A stretch of DNA of 64,000 nt. It comes from Phyllobacterium endophyticum (GTDB lineage: Bacteria; Pseudomonadota; Alphaproteobacteria; Rhizobiales; Rhizobiaceae). The notes under the pieces were generated by a model that saw only the letters and a list, made by a program, of their open reading frames with translations, searched no databases and was not told the origin of the DNA. Positions 26,957 to 36,578 of this stretch are shown in pieces (the first letter of the stretch is position 1; every line of letters starts with the position of its first letter). The translations under genes and the position numbers were made by a program. The stretch lies in NCBI RefSeq assembly GCF_003010935.1, contig NZ_PGGN01000008.1, positions 116,930 through 180,929 of the forward strand. Direction: 5' to 3'.

Positions 26957-28501
26957 GTGGTGGTTAACAACTTGGAGAATTGTGATGATCTGTGCTTTCT
27001 GCCGGCATCGCTGCTCAGCGAAATGAGAGCGGCGGGACAGATCTCGTCCGCAGAAATTACCCACGCCTATCTTTCACGGATCGCAAAATTCGATGGCAAG
27101 CTTAATGCCTACGTGGAAGTCTATGAGCAGGAGGCGAGGTTTGCGGCAACAAGCCTTGACACAGGCAGCAATGGGCGAATTGAGGGTGGACTAGCCGGCG
27201 GCATCCCGATTGCCCTGAAGGATCTGCTCGAAGTCGACGGCAAGATCACAACGGCAGGATCAGCGCATTTTCGAGGTCGTCGCTCTCGCGTTACAGCGAG
27301 CCTGGCCACGCGGCTTATCGCAAGCGGGTCTATAATCCTTGGCAAAACGCAGACGGTTGAATTAGCCTACAGCGGCTGGGGCATCAACCCTCAAATGGGT
27401 ACTCCGTGGAATCCATGGGACGAGGATATTCAAAGGGATCCGGGTGGTTCAAGTAGCGGCTCGGCGGTCGCCGTTTCTGCAGGTCTCGCCCCTTGGGCGG
27501 TCGGAACGGATACCGGTGGCTCCGTACGACTGCCTGCTGCATTTTGCGGCATCACAGGTTTGAAGACAACTGCCGGTCAAATAGCGACCGACGGAATAAT
27601 TCCTCTCAGTAAGACCTTTGATACGCCGGGGCCGATCACAAGATCGGTTCTTGATGCGGCTATACTTTACAATCTGATGCTAGGTTCAAAATCTCAATTC
27701 GCCTTTGGATCCGGCACCGTAAGCGGCATATCGCGCGCCCTGGAAGGCGGCGTTCAGGGGCTTAAATTGGGTTCCCTACCAAAAGCGGAAAGGGAAGGCG
27801 TCGAACCCGACGTTCTTGGAGCCTACGACCGCTCATTGGAGACATTAAGCAACCTCGGCGCTGATATTGTGGAGATCAATCTTCCGTTTCGACTTAACGA
27901 CTGCCGCACGGCACATTCGACCATAATCAACTCAGAGGCTTACAGCTATTTCTATGATGTGATCGAAGACGGGTCTTCGCTGATCGACGAAAGCACGAGA
28001 TCAGGTATTTCAACTGGACGAACCATTTCTCCTCAACATTCTTTGGACGCTTTCAAACAAATTTGGCGGCTCAAGTCCCAAATCTCCGGGGCGCTGCTCA
28101 ATGTCGACGCGTTGCTGACACCGACTACCGAATCTGTGGCCATTCCCGTTGAAGGGCTCGACCGAACGAAGTCGCCTGCCCGTTTCACTCGATTTGTTAA
28201 TGCCTTGGGAATGTGTGGTCTCGCAATACCAAACGGGAAGAGCGCCGAGGCTCTCCCAACATCACTTCAAATTGTGTGCAGACAGCATCAGGAACGGTTA
28301 GCATTGCGAATTGGCCTTGCGTTCCAGAACGCAACCGACTGGCACTTGGGCTACCCGCCAATGTGCCGCGATGCTGCCTGCGGTAAAAAGCGGTTGGAGT
28401 ACAGAGTGTCCGCGTCTCCGAACCAACCACGCCGGCTCAGAACAACAAAACTGGTATCTGAACAAGTGGCAGCCGGGGTCAGTCAGATCCAGCCTGAATA
28501 G
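26957..28501 (+). CDS. Amidase, amidase-signature (GatA) family
   Basis: 514 aa. The Ser-cisSer-Lys triad is visible: Lys in IALKDLLE (about residue 94), the Gly/Ser-rich loop GGSSSGSAVAV, and the nucleophile Ser in DTGGSVRLP. GTG start after GAGGG. The last 40 or so residues (from about CGKKRLEYR) look less conserved, so the reading frame may run past the ancestral end. A cytoplasmic amidase here could release ammonia or split an N-acyl/amide substrate for the pathway. Confidence 0.85.
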   Translation: MVVNNLENCDDLCFLPASLLSEMRAAGQISSAEITHAYLSRIAKFDGKLNAYVEVYEQEARFAATSLDTGSNGRIEGGLAGGIPIALKDLLEVDGKITTAGSAHFRGRRSRVTASLATRLIASGSIILGKTQTVELAYSGWGINPQMGTPWNPWDEDIQRDPGGSSSGSAVAVSAGLAPWAVGTDTGGSVRLPAAFCGITGLKTTAGQIATDGIIPLSKTFDTPGPITRSVLDAAILYNLMLGSKSQFAFGSGTVSGISRALEGGVQGLKLGSLPKAEREGVEPDVLGAYDRSLETLSNLGADIVEINLPFRLNDCRTAHSTIINSEAYSYFYDVIEDGSSLIDESTRSGISTGRTISPQHSLDAFKQIWRLKSQISGALLNVDALLTPTTESVAIPVEGLDRTKSPARFTRFVNALGMCGLAIPNGKSAEALPTSLQIVCRQHQERLALRIGLAFQNATDWHLGYPPMCRDAACGKKRLEYRVSASPNQPRRLRTTKLVSEQVAAGVSQIQPE

Positions 28502-28903
28502 CTCCGAATCTTGCTGTCACCTTCGAGTCAATCTTCTCCAAACGTGGCTAGCTGGCAAGCCTCGCAAAGCCACTAGACTTGCTAGCCACACAAGCGAACT
28601 GCGGCGACGTGCCAGGCCATCGGCGGGTCCCATGAAGCAACGAAGCCAGTTCGCTAAGGCGAGGAAAACATCGCTTCAATAAAAAGTTCCATAAACTTGA
28701 TTATGCCAGATTAGCCGTTCGCTTGGTCGTTTATACGACAAATATTTACGAGTATTAGTTAAAACTTGAGGTCATAAGTTGGTAGCTGTTTTACTTTCAC
28801 CGCAAACTGCGCGATTGGGAAATTATTTCTTTGCTTAACACCTTTTGGAGGATGCCGCAGCGGAATTTGTTCGAGAAACAGGCGAAATTTTGAAGGAGAG
28901 CTT
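28502..28903. other. AT-richer intergenic region at the catabolic island/transfer block border
   Basis: About 400 bp; the right half is notably richer in A and T than its surroundings and precedes traR. No consensus TraR box, repeat or gene recognised. It marks the change from catabolic to conjugation genes. Confidence 0.6.
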
Positions 28904-29611
28904 ATGTTAAAGATATGGTTTCAGAAACTGATGGACCTCTCTTTCGTAGCCAAAACAGAAGAAATGTTAAAAGAGGCCCTAGCTGAGCTCACCCTCCAAC
29001 TCGGCTTCGACGTCTATGCCTATCTAAATGCGCAGCCAGTCAGAACATTTGCTACCTCAAATTATGCTCCCGAATGGCAGAGGCGTTACTTCATGCAGCA
29101 ATTCATCAGAATAGATCCGGTCGTCGCGATCGCAAGATCGGAAATGAGGGCCTTTACCTGGACTTCAGAAAGCCCGAGGCGAGTGTCTTCAAAACAGCTG
29201 CGCCGCTTCTATTCGGAAGCGGCGGATTTTGGAATAAATTCTGGCATATCGATTCCGGTAAGAACTGCCTTCGGGCATATGTCCATGCTTACCCTTGCGT
29301 CGAGCAAACCATCTTTATCGCTCGAAAAAGACATTGACCAACTTGCGGCGGTGACTGCGGTATCTCAACTTCATGCCAAGCTTGAGCAGCTCGATTTCGC
29401 ACCTACGGCGAGCGAGCGGGTTAGCCTTACGGCCAAGCAGGCAATTTGCCTTAAATGGTCCGCCGAGGGCAAGTCGATGCGAGCTATCGCAGCAATCGAA
29501 AACCTATCCTTTGGAACCGTGAATTTTCACTTGAACAACGCGCGCAAGGCGCTCGATGCCGGAAGTCTCATACAAGCAGCGTCGCTCGCTTCTAAGCTCA
29601 GATTGATCTGA
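28904..29611 (+). CDS. traR: TraR, LuxR-family quorum-sensing activator of conjugation
   Basis: 235 aa, the usual TraR length. N-terminal autoinducer domain keeps the AHL-contacting residues of known TraR: Tyr and Trp in NYAPEW, Asp in IRIDPVV, Trp in FTW. C-terminal LuxR helix-turn-helix (LTAKQAICLKWSAEGKSMRAIA ... GTVNFHL). Activates tra operons when bound to an N-acyl-homoserine lactone. GAAGGAG precedes the ATG. Convergent with traM, 4 bp apart. No AHL synthase gene is in the window. Confidence 0.92.
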   Translation: MLKIWFQKLMDLSFVAKTEEMLKEALAELTLQLGFDVYAYLNAQPVRTFATSNYAPEWQRRYFMQQFIRIDPVVAIARSEMRAFTWTSESPRRVSSKQLRRFYSEAADFGINSGISIPVRTAFGHMSMLTLASSKPSLSLEKDIDQLAAVTAVSQLHAKLEQLDFAPTASERVSLTAKQAICLKWSAEGKSMRAIAAIENLSFGTVNFHLNNARKALDAGSLIQAASLASKLRLI

Positions 29612-29615
29612 TACG

Positions 29616-29948
29616 TCATAGAGATTTGTCAACCGACGTAAGCGGAACGTACCCCAGAACGTCTAATAAGGTTGAGAGCACTGTTTGCTGGGCATGGACA
29701 TCGATCATAGCCACAATATAGGCAATCCGGGCTGGCCCCACAGTTTTGCCACGAGGGTCGACAAAAGTTGCCGTTTGGCATTGCTCACATCGCTCTTCTG
29801 CCTCATCCCGAAGTTGGCGATGACGCAGGATCGCGTCGATAGTGATGCGCTCCAAATCCCCTTTCGGGAGATTCTCGGCTAAGCCAACGATGGGCCTAAG
29901 GACAAGTTTTTGATCAGGTTGATTGTCCGCGTTATTTCCGGATGACAT
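29616..29948 (-). CDS. traM: TraM, TraR antiactivator
   Basis: 110 aa from the ATG at 29948 (MSSGNNADNQ); the frame is open upstream but the shorter start matches TraM size. TraM binds TraR and blocks conjugation at low cell density. LVLRPIVGLAENLPKGDLE and IDAILRHRQLRDEAE fit the family's helical pattern. Its place tail-to-tail with traR is the arrangement seen in several rhizobial plasmids. Confidence 0.85.
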   Translation of the reverse strand: MSSGNNADNQPDQKLVLRPIVGLAENLPKGDLERITIDAILRHRQLRDEAEERCEQCQTATFVDPRGKTVGPARIAYIVAMIDVHAQQTVLSTLLDVLGYVPLTSVDKSL

Positions 29949-30374
29949 GATTTTCTTCCACCAAGGTGTCCGCGGTGCGCCCCCGCTGACGAATATCCCT
30001 TGAGCCCTAGCCGGGGGGTAGAAAACCGTGTCTACACGGTCCCCATGACCTTTAGCACCGAGGCACCTGGACATACGTCACAGGCCCCCGGCCACATGGT
30101 CAGAGGATCTGGCACCGCAACGGCCGGTGCCAACCGGTAGGCAAGGGGTTTCTACGCCCCAAGGCAGCGCGTACTGCCTCGCAGATTCTTATAGAGGTGT
30201 AATGGGTAAATTTCCAGCCGAAATCAGTGACATATCTGCCGCATGCGGAAATGAACTATCACCTTCGACCCTGCCGCTGAATATCAGTCATAAAGTGCCT
30301 GCGTGGCTTTCAGACGCCTCAAAATTTGCTGCTTTCCAAACGTACGGGACGCTGTGTGCCTGCAGCACCCGCAG
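29949..30374. other. Intergenic region between traM and traH
   Basis: About 426 bp. Contains a hairpin, GGCACCG ... CGGTGCC (30111-30131, 7-bp stem, 7-nt loop), without a following T-run. No tra box or gene recognised. Confidence 0.55.
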
Positions 30375-30971
30375 TCAAGGCTTGCCCGCTCCTACTCCCG
30401 AAAGATCTATACGAATCCCCGCTTTGTTGGCATCGGGGAACTCTCCCACGGGAGGCTCCGCCGATGTAGCTGCCATCTTTTCCGATCCAACGTCGTCGCC
30501 CGGCTTGAGCTTTACTGGCTTTACCGCGCCTGGATCGGATGCGGTAAACACAGCTTTTCCCTCGAAATACCCCGTCTGCCATGCGATGATGGCATCGTCG
30601 AACGCTTCGCTGACGGGGCTGCCGTACCATTTCACGACGATACGATAGACCTTGGCGAACAGCGCCGTTCCCATGCGGATGTTTTCGCAGGGGTCGACCA
30701 TATCTGTCTTCAGCTGTCCGGCTTCGAGAATGCCGAGGCCAGCCGGATATTGCGTGATGCCGACGCGGGTGACGTTCCGGCCGACATTTTGGCGGATCAG
30801 GTCCATCGCCTCCTCGACGGTATTCGGCTTCGGAACGAGAACGACACGATTGCCGGAGCGCACGGTAACAGTCAGGGGGTCGGGCGATCCCGCCCGCTCG
30901 ATGAACTTCTTGACGATTGCGGGCTTCAGGCCGGCATCGGCACATTGCTTGATCAGGGCGGCATCGACCAT
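30375..30971 (-). CDS. traH: TraH, conjugal transfer protein
   Basis: 198 aa. Transglycosylase-like central part (GITQYPAGLGILEAGQLK, ENIRMGTALFAKVYR) as in Ti-plasmid TraH, a protein of the traAFBH operon with no firmly known biochemical role. The proline/serine-rich C-terminus is typical. Starts 17 bp after the traB stop. Confidence 0.85.
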   Translation of the reverse strand: MVDAALIKQCADAGLKPAIVKKFIERAGSPDPLTVTVRSGNRVVLVPKPNTVEEAMDLIRQNVGRNVTRVGITQYPAGLGILEAGQLKTDMVDPCENIRMGTALFAKVYRIVVKWYGSPVSEAFDDAIIAWQTGYFEGKAVFTASDPGAVKPVKLKPGDDVGSEKMAATSAEPPVGEFPDANKAGIRIDLSGVGAGKP

Positions 30972-30987
30972 CGCGACTTCTCCTTGC

Positions 30988-32223
30988 TTAGATGTTGAAT
31001 GCCGTGACGAGCGGGAGGTTGAACAGTCGCGCCCAGGCGACGGCGCTGGCTTTCTGGATGGCGACGATCGACGTGCCCGATGTCCACCAACCGTTTCCGG
31101 TCGCGACGATCATGTTGGGCGAATAGAGCATCGAGTGGAGGACCGGCCAGATGAGGAGCTGTTCATAACAAATCAGCGGCGCGACCCGCGTTTCCGACAA
31201 GTCAACAACCGAATTTTCGAAGAGGTGCGCACGTGCACCGCCTGCCTGCCCCATCCACGCGCGCCAGGGCTGCCACATGGAGCCCGGAACCGGCATCCGT
31301 TCGCGATAGAGAATCCGCGCACGCGCCGCCGAAATCGAAACCAGCACATTGTCGTAGCCATCAGGGTCGACGGTCGCCGCGCCAGCGATCACGGTGACGT
31401 TGCTACCCAACAGCCCTCCCTGCCAGAGCTGCGCGACGGTCGGCGTCCAGAAACCAAGGCTGCTTTCGGGAAGAACGACAACGCGCGCGCCCTCACCCGC
31501 GGCGCGTTTCACTGTAGCGATCAGGTCACGCTGCTGCTCTAGCGAAGTGTCGCGACCGAGATTTTTCCCCTGATCGAGGTCAATGCCTCTCCATCCTTCC
31601 GGTAAGCCCGAACCTGTCCACGTTGCGGCGGACCAGAGCCAGAGGCCCGCGAGGGCACTGGCGGCAGCCGGCCACCATCTTGTTGTCATGACAATGAGGC
31701 CGGCTGCGCCTACACCGAAACCAACCCACCCCCATCCCGGAAACAATACGCCTGCCGCTGTGATCGGATGCGCCCAGCCCGCAATGCCGAAGGGAGGGAT
31801 CGCCATCAGCACCGCCGCCGCCCCATATCGCAGCGCCCGTCCCGTTCCCGGACGATCCGTCCAGAGCGCCGCATGAACGTTGACGAAAGCAAGCGAGGCG
31901 ACAATCCAGAGCAAGAGCCCCGGCCACAGATCGGACGAATAGAAACTGGCGACGGCCTGCGGCAGCCCACGCGAGGCCGCCAGATAGTATCCGGTCGACA
32001 CGAGGACAGCGGTCACCCGCGATCGTGAGAAGGCCCAAAGTGTCGGGAACGTCATCGCCAGCGGCAGTGCAAGGACACATCCGCTCCAGCTCAGCACGCC
32101 GACGATGCTCGCCCCGCTGATCAGTCCGACCGGATAAAGGAGATCAGGGATCGAAGGTAAGGACGGGGCGCGCCAGACCGAGAAGGCCTGTTTCCGGCAC
32201 AGGCCCAAAATATCGGGAGTCAT
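30988..32223 (-). CDS. traB: TraB, conjugal transfer protein (apolipoprotein N-acyltransferase/nitrilase-like)
   Basis: About 411 aa. N-terminal membrane helices (including [20 protein letters not shown]) followed by a carbon-nitrogen-hydrolase-like domain with [12 protein letters not shown] (Glu) and APLICYEQ (Cys), the layout of Ti-type TraB. It is known to raise conjugation efficiency; mechanism unclear. The start is uncertain: the ATG at 32223 overlaps traF by about 80 bp, and no better start codon lies closer to the traF stop. Confidence 0.85.
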   Translation of the reverse strand: MTPDILGLCRKQAFSVWRAPSLPSIPDLLYPVGLISGASIVGVLSWSGCVLALPLAMTFPTLWAFSRSRVTAVLVSTGYYLAASRGLPQAVASFYSSDLWPGLLLWIVASLAFVNVHAALWTDRPGTGRALRYGAAAVLMAIPPFGIAGWAHPITAAGVLFPGWGWVGFGVGAAGLIVMTTRWWPAAASALAGLWLWSAATWTGSGLPEGWRGIDLDQGKNLGRDTSLEQQRDLIATVKRAAGEGARVVVLPESSLGFWTPTVAQLWQGGLLGSNVTVIAGAATVDPDGYDNVLVSISAARARILYRERMPVPGSMWQPWRAWMGQAGGARAHLFENSVVDLSETRVAPLICYEQLLIWPVLHSMLYSPNMIVATGNGWWTSGTSIVAIQKASAVAWARLFNLPLVTAFNI

Positions 32224-32674
32224 AGGAACTCGCAAAGTCGGAGTGAAGGAACAGATGTCCGGAAGGCACGATGCCGCCGGCAAATGGATGGAGCGGGCGC
32301 CCCGCGCCGTCACTTGGACGAACGGCGGAGTTCGGCAGAGGAAGCCGATCGATGACGACATCGGAGCCAATCTCCACACGCTGGCCGGAGAGCGCCACGA
32401 CGGTCTTGATGAGGGGCGCGACGCCGACCGGGCAAAGCCCGCGGTGGACGTAGCCGCGCTCCACTGCCAAAGCGAACTCCTTCGATGAAGGCGGACAATC
32501 GAACACCATATCGCCGACGGAGAGAGGCCGTGTCAGCGGCTCGATCTGCCACAGGCCGAGCGGCTCGCTCGGCGTGAGGTTCAGCCGATACCCGCCAAAC
32601 CAGCCGCCGGCCGCAATCGTCAGCAGGGCAACGGACGTCACAAGCACAGGCGACACGACGTGCCCGCGGCTCAT
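32144..32674 (-). CDS. traF: TraF, conjugal transfer S26-family peptidase
   Basis: 176 aa inner-membrane protease with an N-terminal anchor. Catalytic Ser in [11 protein letters not shown] and Lys in [10 protein letters not shown]. In RP4 and Ti-type systems TraF matures the pilin by cyclisation. It overlaps the end of the traA reading frame by 4 bp (32671-32674), consistent with the traA-traF-traB-traH operon. The pilin gene (trbC) is not in the window. Confidence 0.9.
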   Translation of the reverse strand: MSRGHVVSPVLVTSVALLTIAAGGWFGGYRLNLTPSEPLGLWQIEPLTRPLSVGDMVFDCPPSSKEFALAVERGYVHRGLCPVGVAPLIKTVVALSGQRVEIGSDVVIDRLPLPNSAVRPSDGAGRPLHPFAGGIVPSGHLFLHSDFASSYDSRYFGPVPETGLLGLARPVLTFDP

Positions 32675-35600
32675 GGCTTGAGCACCTGGCGCTGCGCCAG
32701 CCGGAGCGTCTCAATCTGCTTCAGCGTCTCGGCGGTCCGTTCCTGGGCCGCGAGCAGTTGTCCGGTGCGCATGAGCGGCCACGCCTTTGCAAGCTTCTCC
32801 TTCTCGGCTGGACAGAGCCCCTCGGAGAGCGTGTCGAACAGTTTGCCGGCAGGTTCACGCGCAACGTTGGTCAGAAACTTGCGCTCCCCGAACCGCTCGG
32901 CGACAGCGCGGTTGAACGCATCGATCTCCATCTTGATCTCCCGGTTGGAAACAGCGAAGGCGAGCGCGGCGGACAGATCGTTGCGGTCGATGGCGTCACG
33001 CACCTTTTCCAGCACTCCAGATACGGAGGGTGACAGCGCCGGGATATCTATCGAGCCACGGTGGCGGAGGGATTTCTCCTCTGCCTCGATCTTGTGTACC
33101 GCCGCGCCTCGAAGGCCGAGATAACGCTCGATGTCGTGTTTGAGGGCCGGCACGTTCACCTCGGCAACATGCCGGGCCTGCTTCTCCGGCTTACCCGCCA
33201 GGATACCCGTCTTGCCCTTTAGCGGGCCGATCGACGCGGTGTCGGCGACGAGCTTGTCGAGCGTCTGTTTCGGCTAGGAGCTTCTCCTCCACCGCATCCT
33301 GCAGCGATTTCGAGAACAGGGTGATGCCTACGACCATTGGTTCGGTCTCCTTTCTGAACTGGGTTTTGCGGCTTTCGACAAGACCGAGCCGCTCGCCCAC
33401 GCCACGCAGGCGCATTGCGAGGTCGGCGATCCGCTGCTTCTGCCTGAGTGTCCAGTCGAGCCGGTCGCGGACGAGAGTCCTGGCAACATGGGCCATGGAC
33501 AGGCCGCGGTTCTCGGCGAAGCGAAGCGCCTGCCTGTAGAGCGTGCCGCGCTCATAATCGAGCGTCGTTTCCTTGGCGTTGCGCTTCGACAGGATTTTAA
33601 TGAGGCCGCCGTTGAGATCGAAGGACCGGCGTCCGTAGTAAAGCGCCAGATCTTCCCGGTGGCGGGTCATCGCCACATAGGTCAGATGCCGGTCGAGCGA
33701 GAGCGAGGCGAGCACCTTCACGCGATCGACAGTCGCGCCCTGGCTCTTGTGGATGGTCGTGGCATAGCCATGGTCGACGTTGCGGTAGACCCGCTGCTCG
33801 ACGGTGACGCTCTCGCGCTGATCGCCCTCGCCGATCTCGGCGACGATTCGGTTCTGCGTTGCCTCGACAACACGTCCAATCATGCCGTTTTTCACGCCGA
33901 GCGCGCTGTCGTTCTTCAGGAAAACGATCTGGTCGCCCGCGTCGAAGCGGCGCAGGCCGTCGTCCGTTCGGAAGGCATGGCCTTCACCGACGATGCCGCG
34001 CTCGACCAGCTTCTCGCGGGCAAAGCTGTTCAGGCTTCGAACGTCACGGCGAAGGTGGGCGAGGATCAGGATCGTCTTGGTGGGATCGTATTCGCGGTTC
34101 CAGTCGGCGATGAGGGTTTCGATTGCCTGCCGCTTTACCACCGAGCCGAAGATGCGGCCCCGCTGCTGATAGGAGTTAACCGCTTCCTCGACACGACCGC
34201 GCGCCAGGTCCAGCGAGGCGTCGCGCATCCATTGCTCGCGTTGGCGATAGACGGTTCCGAGCTCGGCATAACCGATGCGCTCGACGATCGCGCGGAAAGA
34301 GGAACCGGCCTCGATCGGCTGCAACTGTTCGGGATCGCCGACAAGCACCAGCTTGGCCCCTGCCCTGGATGCTACCTCGACGAACAGCGCCATCTGCTTC
34401 GAGGCAACCATGCCAGCCTCGTCCAGCACGAACACGGTGTTCTTGTCGAGCGCGTCCCTGCCCTCTTTCCAGCGTAGCTCCCATGAGGCCAGCGTGCGGC
34501 TGTCGATACCGGCTTCCTTCTCCAGACCCTCAGCCGCCTTGCCGGCGAGGGCGCCGCCGACCACGCGGTGGCCTGCGAGCTCCCAAGCCTCGCGCGCCGC
34601 CTTCATCATCGTCGTCTTGCCGGCCCCTGCCCGGCCGACGACAGCGGCGATCCGGGCGGGCTTGGCCACATGCTCGATCGCGGTCTTCTGCTCTAGCGAC
34701 AGGCGCGAATGACGTTCGAAAGTTGTCTCGAGAACGCGGCTGTTGATGTCGAAACCACCGGCCTGCGAAAGCGCCATGGCGCGTTTTGCCATCCCCGCTT
34801 CCAACTGGATCAGCTCGCGCGTCGTATAGCGGGCGGGGATTCTTTCGCCGGTGGCAAAGCCGACGCTGTCGCGTTCGATGCGCAGTATCTCCGGGCTCCG
34901 GAGGATCCTCGCCATCAGATGGGAGAAGGTGCCGGCATCATCGATATAGCGATGCAGAACCCTGGCAATATCACGTTGATCGAAGACGCTCTTCTCCGAT
35001 GAGATGATGTCAAGCACGGTCTCCGGCCGCTTCTCGATGCGCCGGGTATTGTCCTGCCGCTGCTCCTCGAACAGCTTCAGTCGTTCAAGTTCGACGCCAC
35101 TTCCGTCCTGCTCCGATTTACGCTGGATCGCCTTGGCGCCGACGCCGATGTGTACCGTGGGAACGAAGTCGATGCCGCGCTCGGCATAGGATCGGCCATC
35201 GACGCGGATTTCCAGCCCACCTAGCGCGAGATGTTGGTTTTGCAAATCGAGCCAGCTATTGCGCTGCTGAAGGAACTCTGTCTTCTCGCCGGACCACAGC
35301 CGATACTGGATCTTGCCAGTCTTCGTTCGAACCGGCTGACCGTCATCACTCATGACAGCAATTTTCTTCGGCCCGAATCCGTTCTCGGTCAGTGGGCGCA
35401 ATGTCGTCATCAGGTGAACGTGCGGATTGCCAGGTTCGTCATGATAGACCCAGTCCGCTACCTGCCCGCGCGCCAACACCTGCTCGAACACGAACTGGTG
35501 CATCAGCGCCACGTTCTGCTCCTTCGACAATTCGACCGGCAGCGCGATGATGAACTCCTTGGCGAATTGCGCATCCTCGCGTTTCTCAAAGGCTTCGACG

Positions 35601-35845
35601 CGGTTCCAGAAGGCTTCCGCGGCTCCAGAAACAGACCGATCGGCGATCAACGCCAGCGCCCATTTCGGAGCACCGGGTGGAACCAAGAACTCCTCATGGG
35701 CGAGATTGCGCTTGTTGGAATAGTCGACGGTGCGCGCTTCGATTTCATAGGTCATCTTCGCGCAATGGCGATACGCAGCCGACAGCACGGCGCTGCGGCC
35801 ATTGCCGCGTCCGATAAGCTGGGGCGTGAAATGCGTGATGGCCAA
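32671..35845 (-). pseudogene. traA: traA, relaxase/helicase, split by frameshift with apparent internal deletion
   Basis: The 5' frame (33191-35845, TTG start) encodes the MobA/MobL-type relaxase with its His cluster (GNPHVHLMTTLRP) and the RecD/TraI-type helicase (Walker A VGRAGAGKTTMM). It ends about residue 884 in a short out-of-frame tail. The true C-terminus continues in another frame (ALKHDIERYLGLRG to RQVLKP, from about 33273 to 32671). The break lies near 33265-33280. Compared with my memory of Ti-type TraA (about 1100 aa), some 35-45 residues are also missing there. The relaxase may still work; loss of the C-terminal region could impair transfer. Confidence 0.85.
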
Positions 35846-35869
35846 GGCGATACTAATCCCGACGGTTGA

Positions 35870-35886
35870 ACGAACATCGTGTTCGT
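35870..35886. repeat. Palindrome in the traA-traC intergenic region
   Basis: ACGAACATCGTGTTCGT: 7-bp perfect arms around TCG, 25 bp upstream of the traA start. Outer CCCGACG and CGTCGGG can form an alternative stem. Could be a regulatory or oriT-associated structure. Confidence 0.5.
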
Positions 35887-35904
35887 CGGGATCGGATCGG
35901 GCCT

Positions 35905-35975
35905 CGCCGGGCCGGCGCAGGCACGTCGCGACTGCGACGTATTACTGCGCCCTTGGAAACCGCTCCTTCGGAACG
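35905..35975. other. Probable origin of transfer (oriT), Ti/RSF1010-like nic region
   Basis: Between divergent traA and traC, where Ti-type plasmids carry oriT. An inverted repeat ACGTCGC/GCGACGT (35923-35940) borders a TGCGCCC stretch; on the minus strand it reads CCAAGGGCGCA followed by a short A/T-rich run, like the nic region of Ti plasmids and RSF1010. This is where TraA would cut. Exact nic position not assigned. Confidence 0.72.
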
Positions 35976-36003
35976 GTCGGGATGATCATCCAAAGAGTCG
36001 GCC

Positions 36004-36032
36004 GCGCCGACTAGCTTTTTTATTAGTCGCGC
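36004..36032. repeat. Hairpin upstream of traC
   Basis: GCGCCGACTA and TAGTCGCGC form a 9-bp stem with one bulged base around a T-rich loop. It may be a terminator-like structure insulating traA and traC transcripts or part of the transfer origin. Confidence 0.45.
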
Positions 36033-36097
36033 AGGCGGCGCATCCGGCGAAAACTGATGTCCGGTCACAGACGCAACCGACATGGGGTTCAACCGGA

Positions 36098-36361
36098 ATG
36101 AAGAAGCCGTCATCGAAAATCAGGGAAGAAATCGCCCGTCTGCAGGATCAGCTCCGTCAAGCCGAGACGCGGGAGGCCGAGCGGATCGGCCGCATCGCGC
36201 TGAAGGCGGGATTGGGCGAGATCGAGATCGAGGAGACTGAACTGCAGAAGGCCTTCCAGGAACTGGCGGTGCGGTTTCATAGGAGCGACGCGAAACCCCG
36301 CAAACCCGAGACCGCGCCGGTCACGGCTGGCGCGGTGTCGGGCGGCGCTGGCGAGGCTTGA
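36098..36361 (+). CDS. traC: TraC, conjugal transfer protein
   Basis: 87 aa, basic and helical ([20 protein letters not shown] with a coiled-coil pattern), matching Ti-type TraC. It is thought to help relaxosome formation at oriT. The ATG at 36098 gives the usual short protein; the frame is open upstream without meaning. First gene of traC-traD-traG. Confidence 0.85.
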   Translation: MKKPSSKIREEIARLQDQLRQAETREAERIGRIALKAGLGEIEIEETELQKAFQELAVRFHRSDAKPRKPETAPVTAGAVSGGAGEA

Positions 36362-36365
36362 GCGA

Positions 36366-36578
36366 ATGCGCCGATCGACGTCATCCGAGGCGCGGAAGAA
36401 GGACACGCGCGAGAAGATTGAGCTCGGCGGGCTGATCGTGAAGGCCGGTCTGCGCTACGAAAAGCGCGCGCTGCTGCTCGGCATGCTGATCGACGCGGCG
36501 AGGCGATTGCGCGATGACGAAGCGGAACAATCGCGCCTGACAGCGATCGGCGCGGAGGCGTTTGGCCGTGATGAATAG
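36366..36578 (+). CDS. traD: TraD, conjugal transfer protein
   Basis: 70 aa. Its core [20 protein letters not shown] is the typical TraD pattern of Ti-like plasmids. Starts 4 bp after traC and overlaps the traG start (ATGAATAG). Probably an accessory relaxosome or coupling factor. Confidence 0.85.
   Translation: MRRSTSSEARKKDTREKIELGGLIVKAGLRYEKRALLLGMLIDAARRLRDDEAEQSRLTAIGAEAFGRDE

Noticed and set aside
33191..33280. Programmed frameshifting in traA
   Set aside because: No convincing slippery heptamer at the junction, and family residues appear to be missing there; deletion fits better.
33488..34477. 329-codon open frame opposite traA
   Set aside because: Mirror of the helicase domain in GC-rich DNA; composition typical of antisense frames.
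35846..36097. Canonical TraR box (tra box)
   Set aside because: No sequence close to the known 18-bp palindrome was found by eye in the traA-traC gap or upstream of traR/traM.
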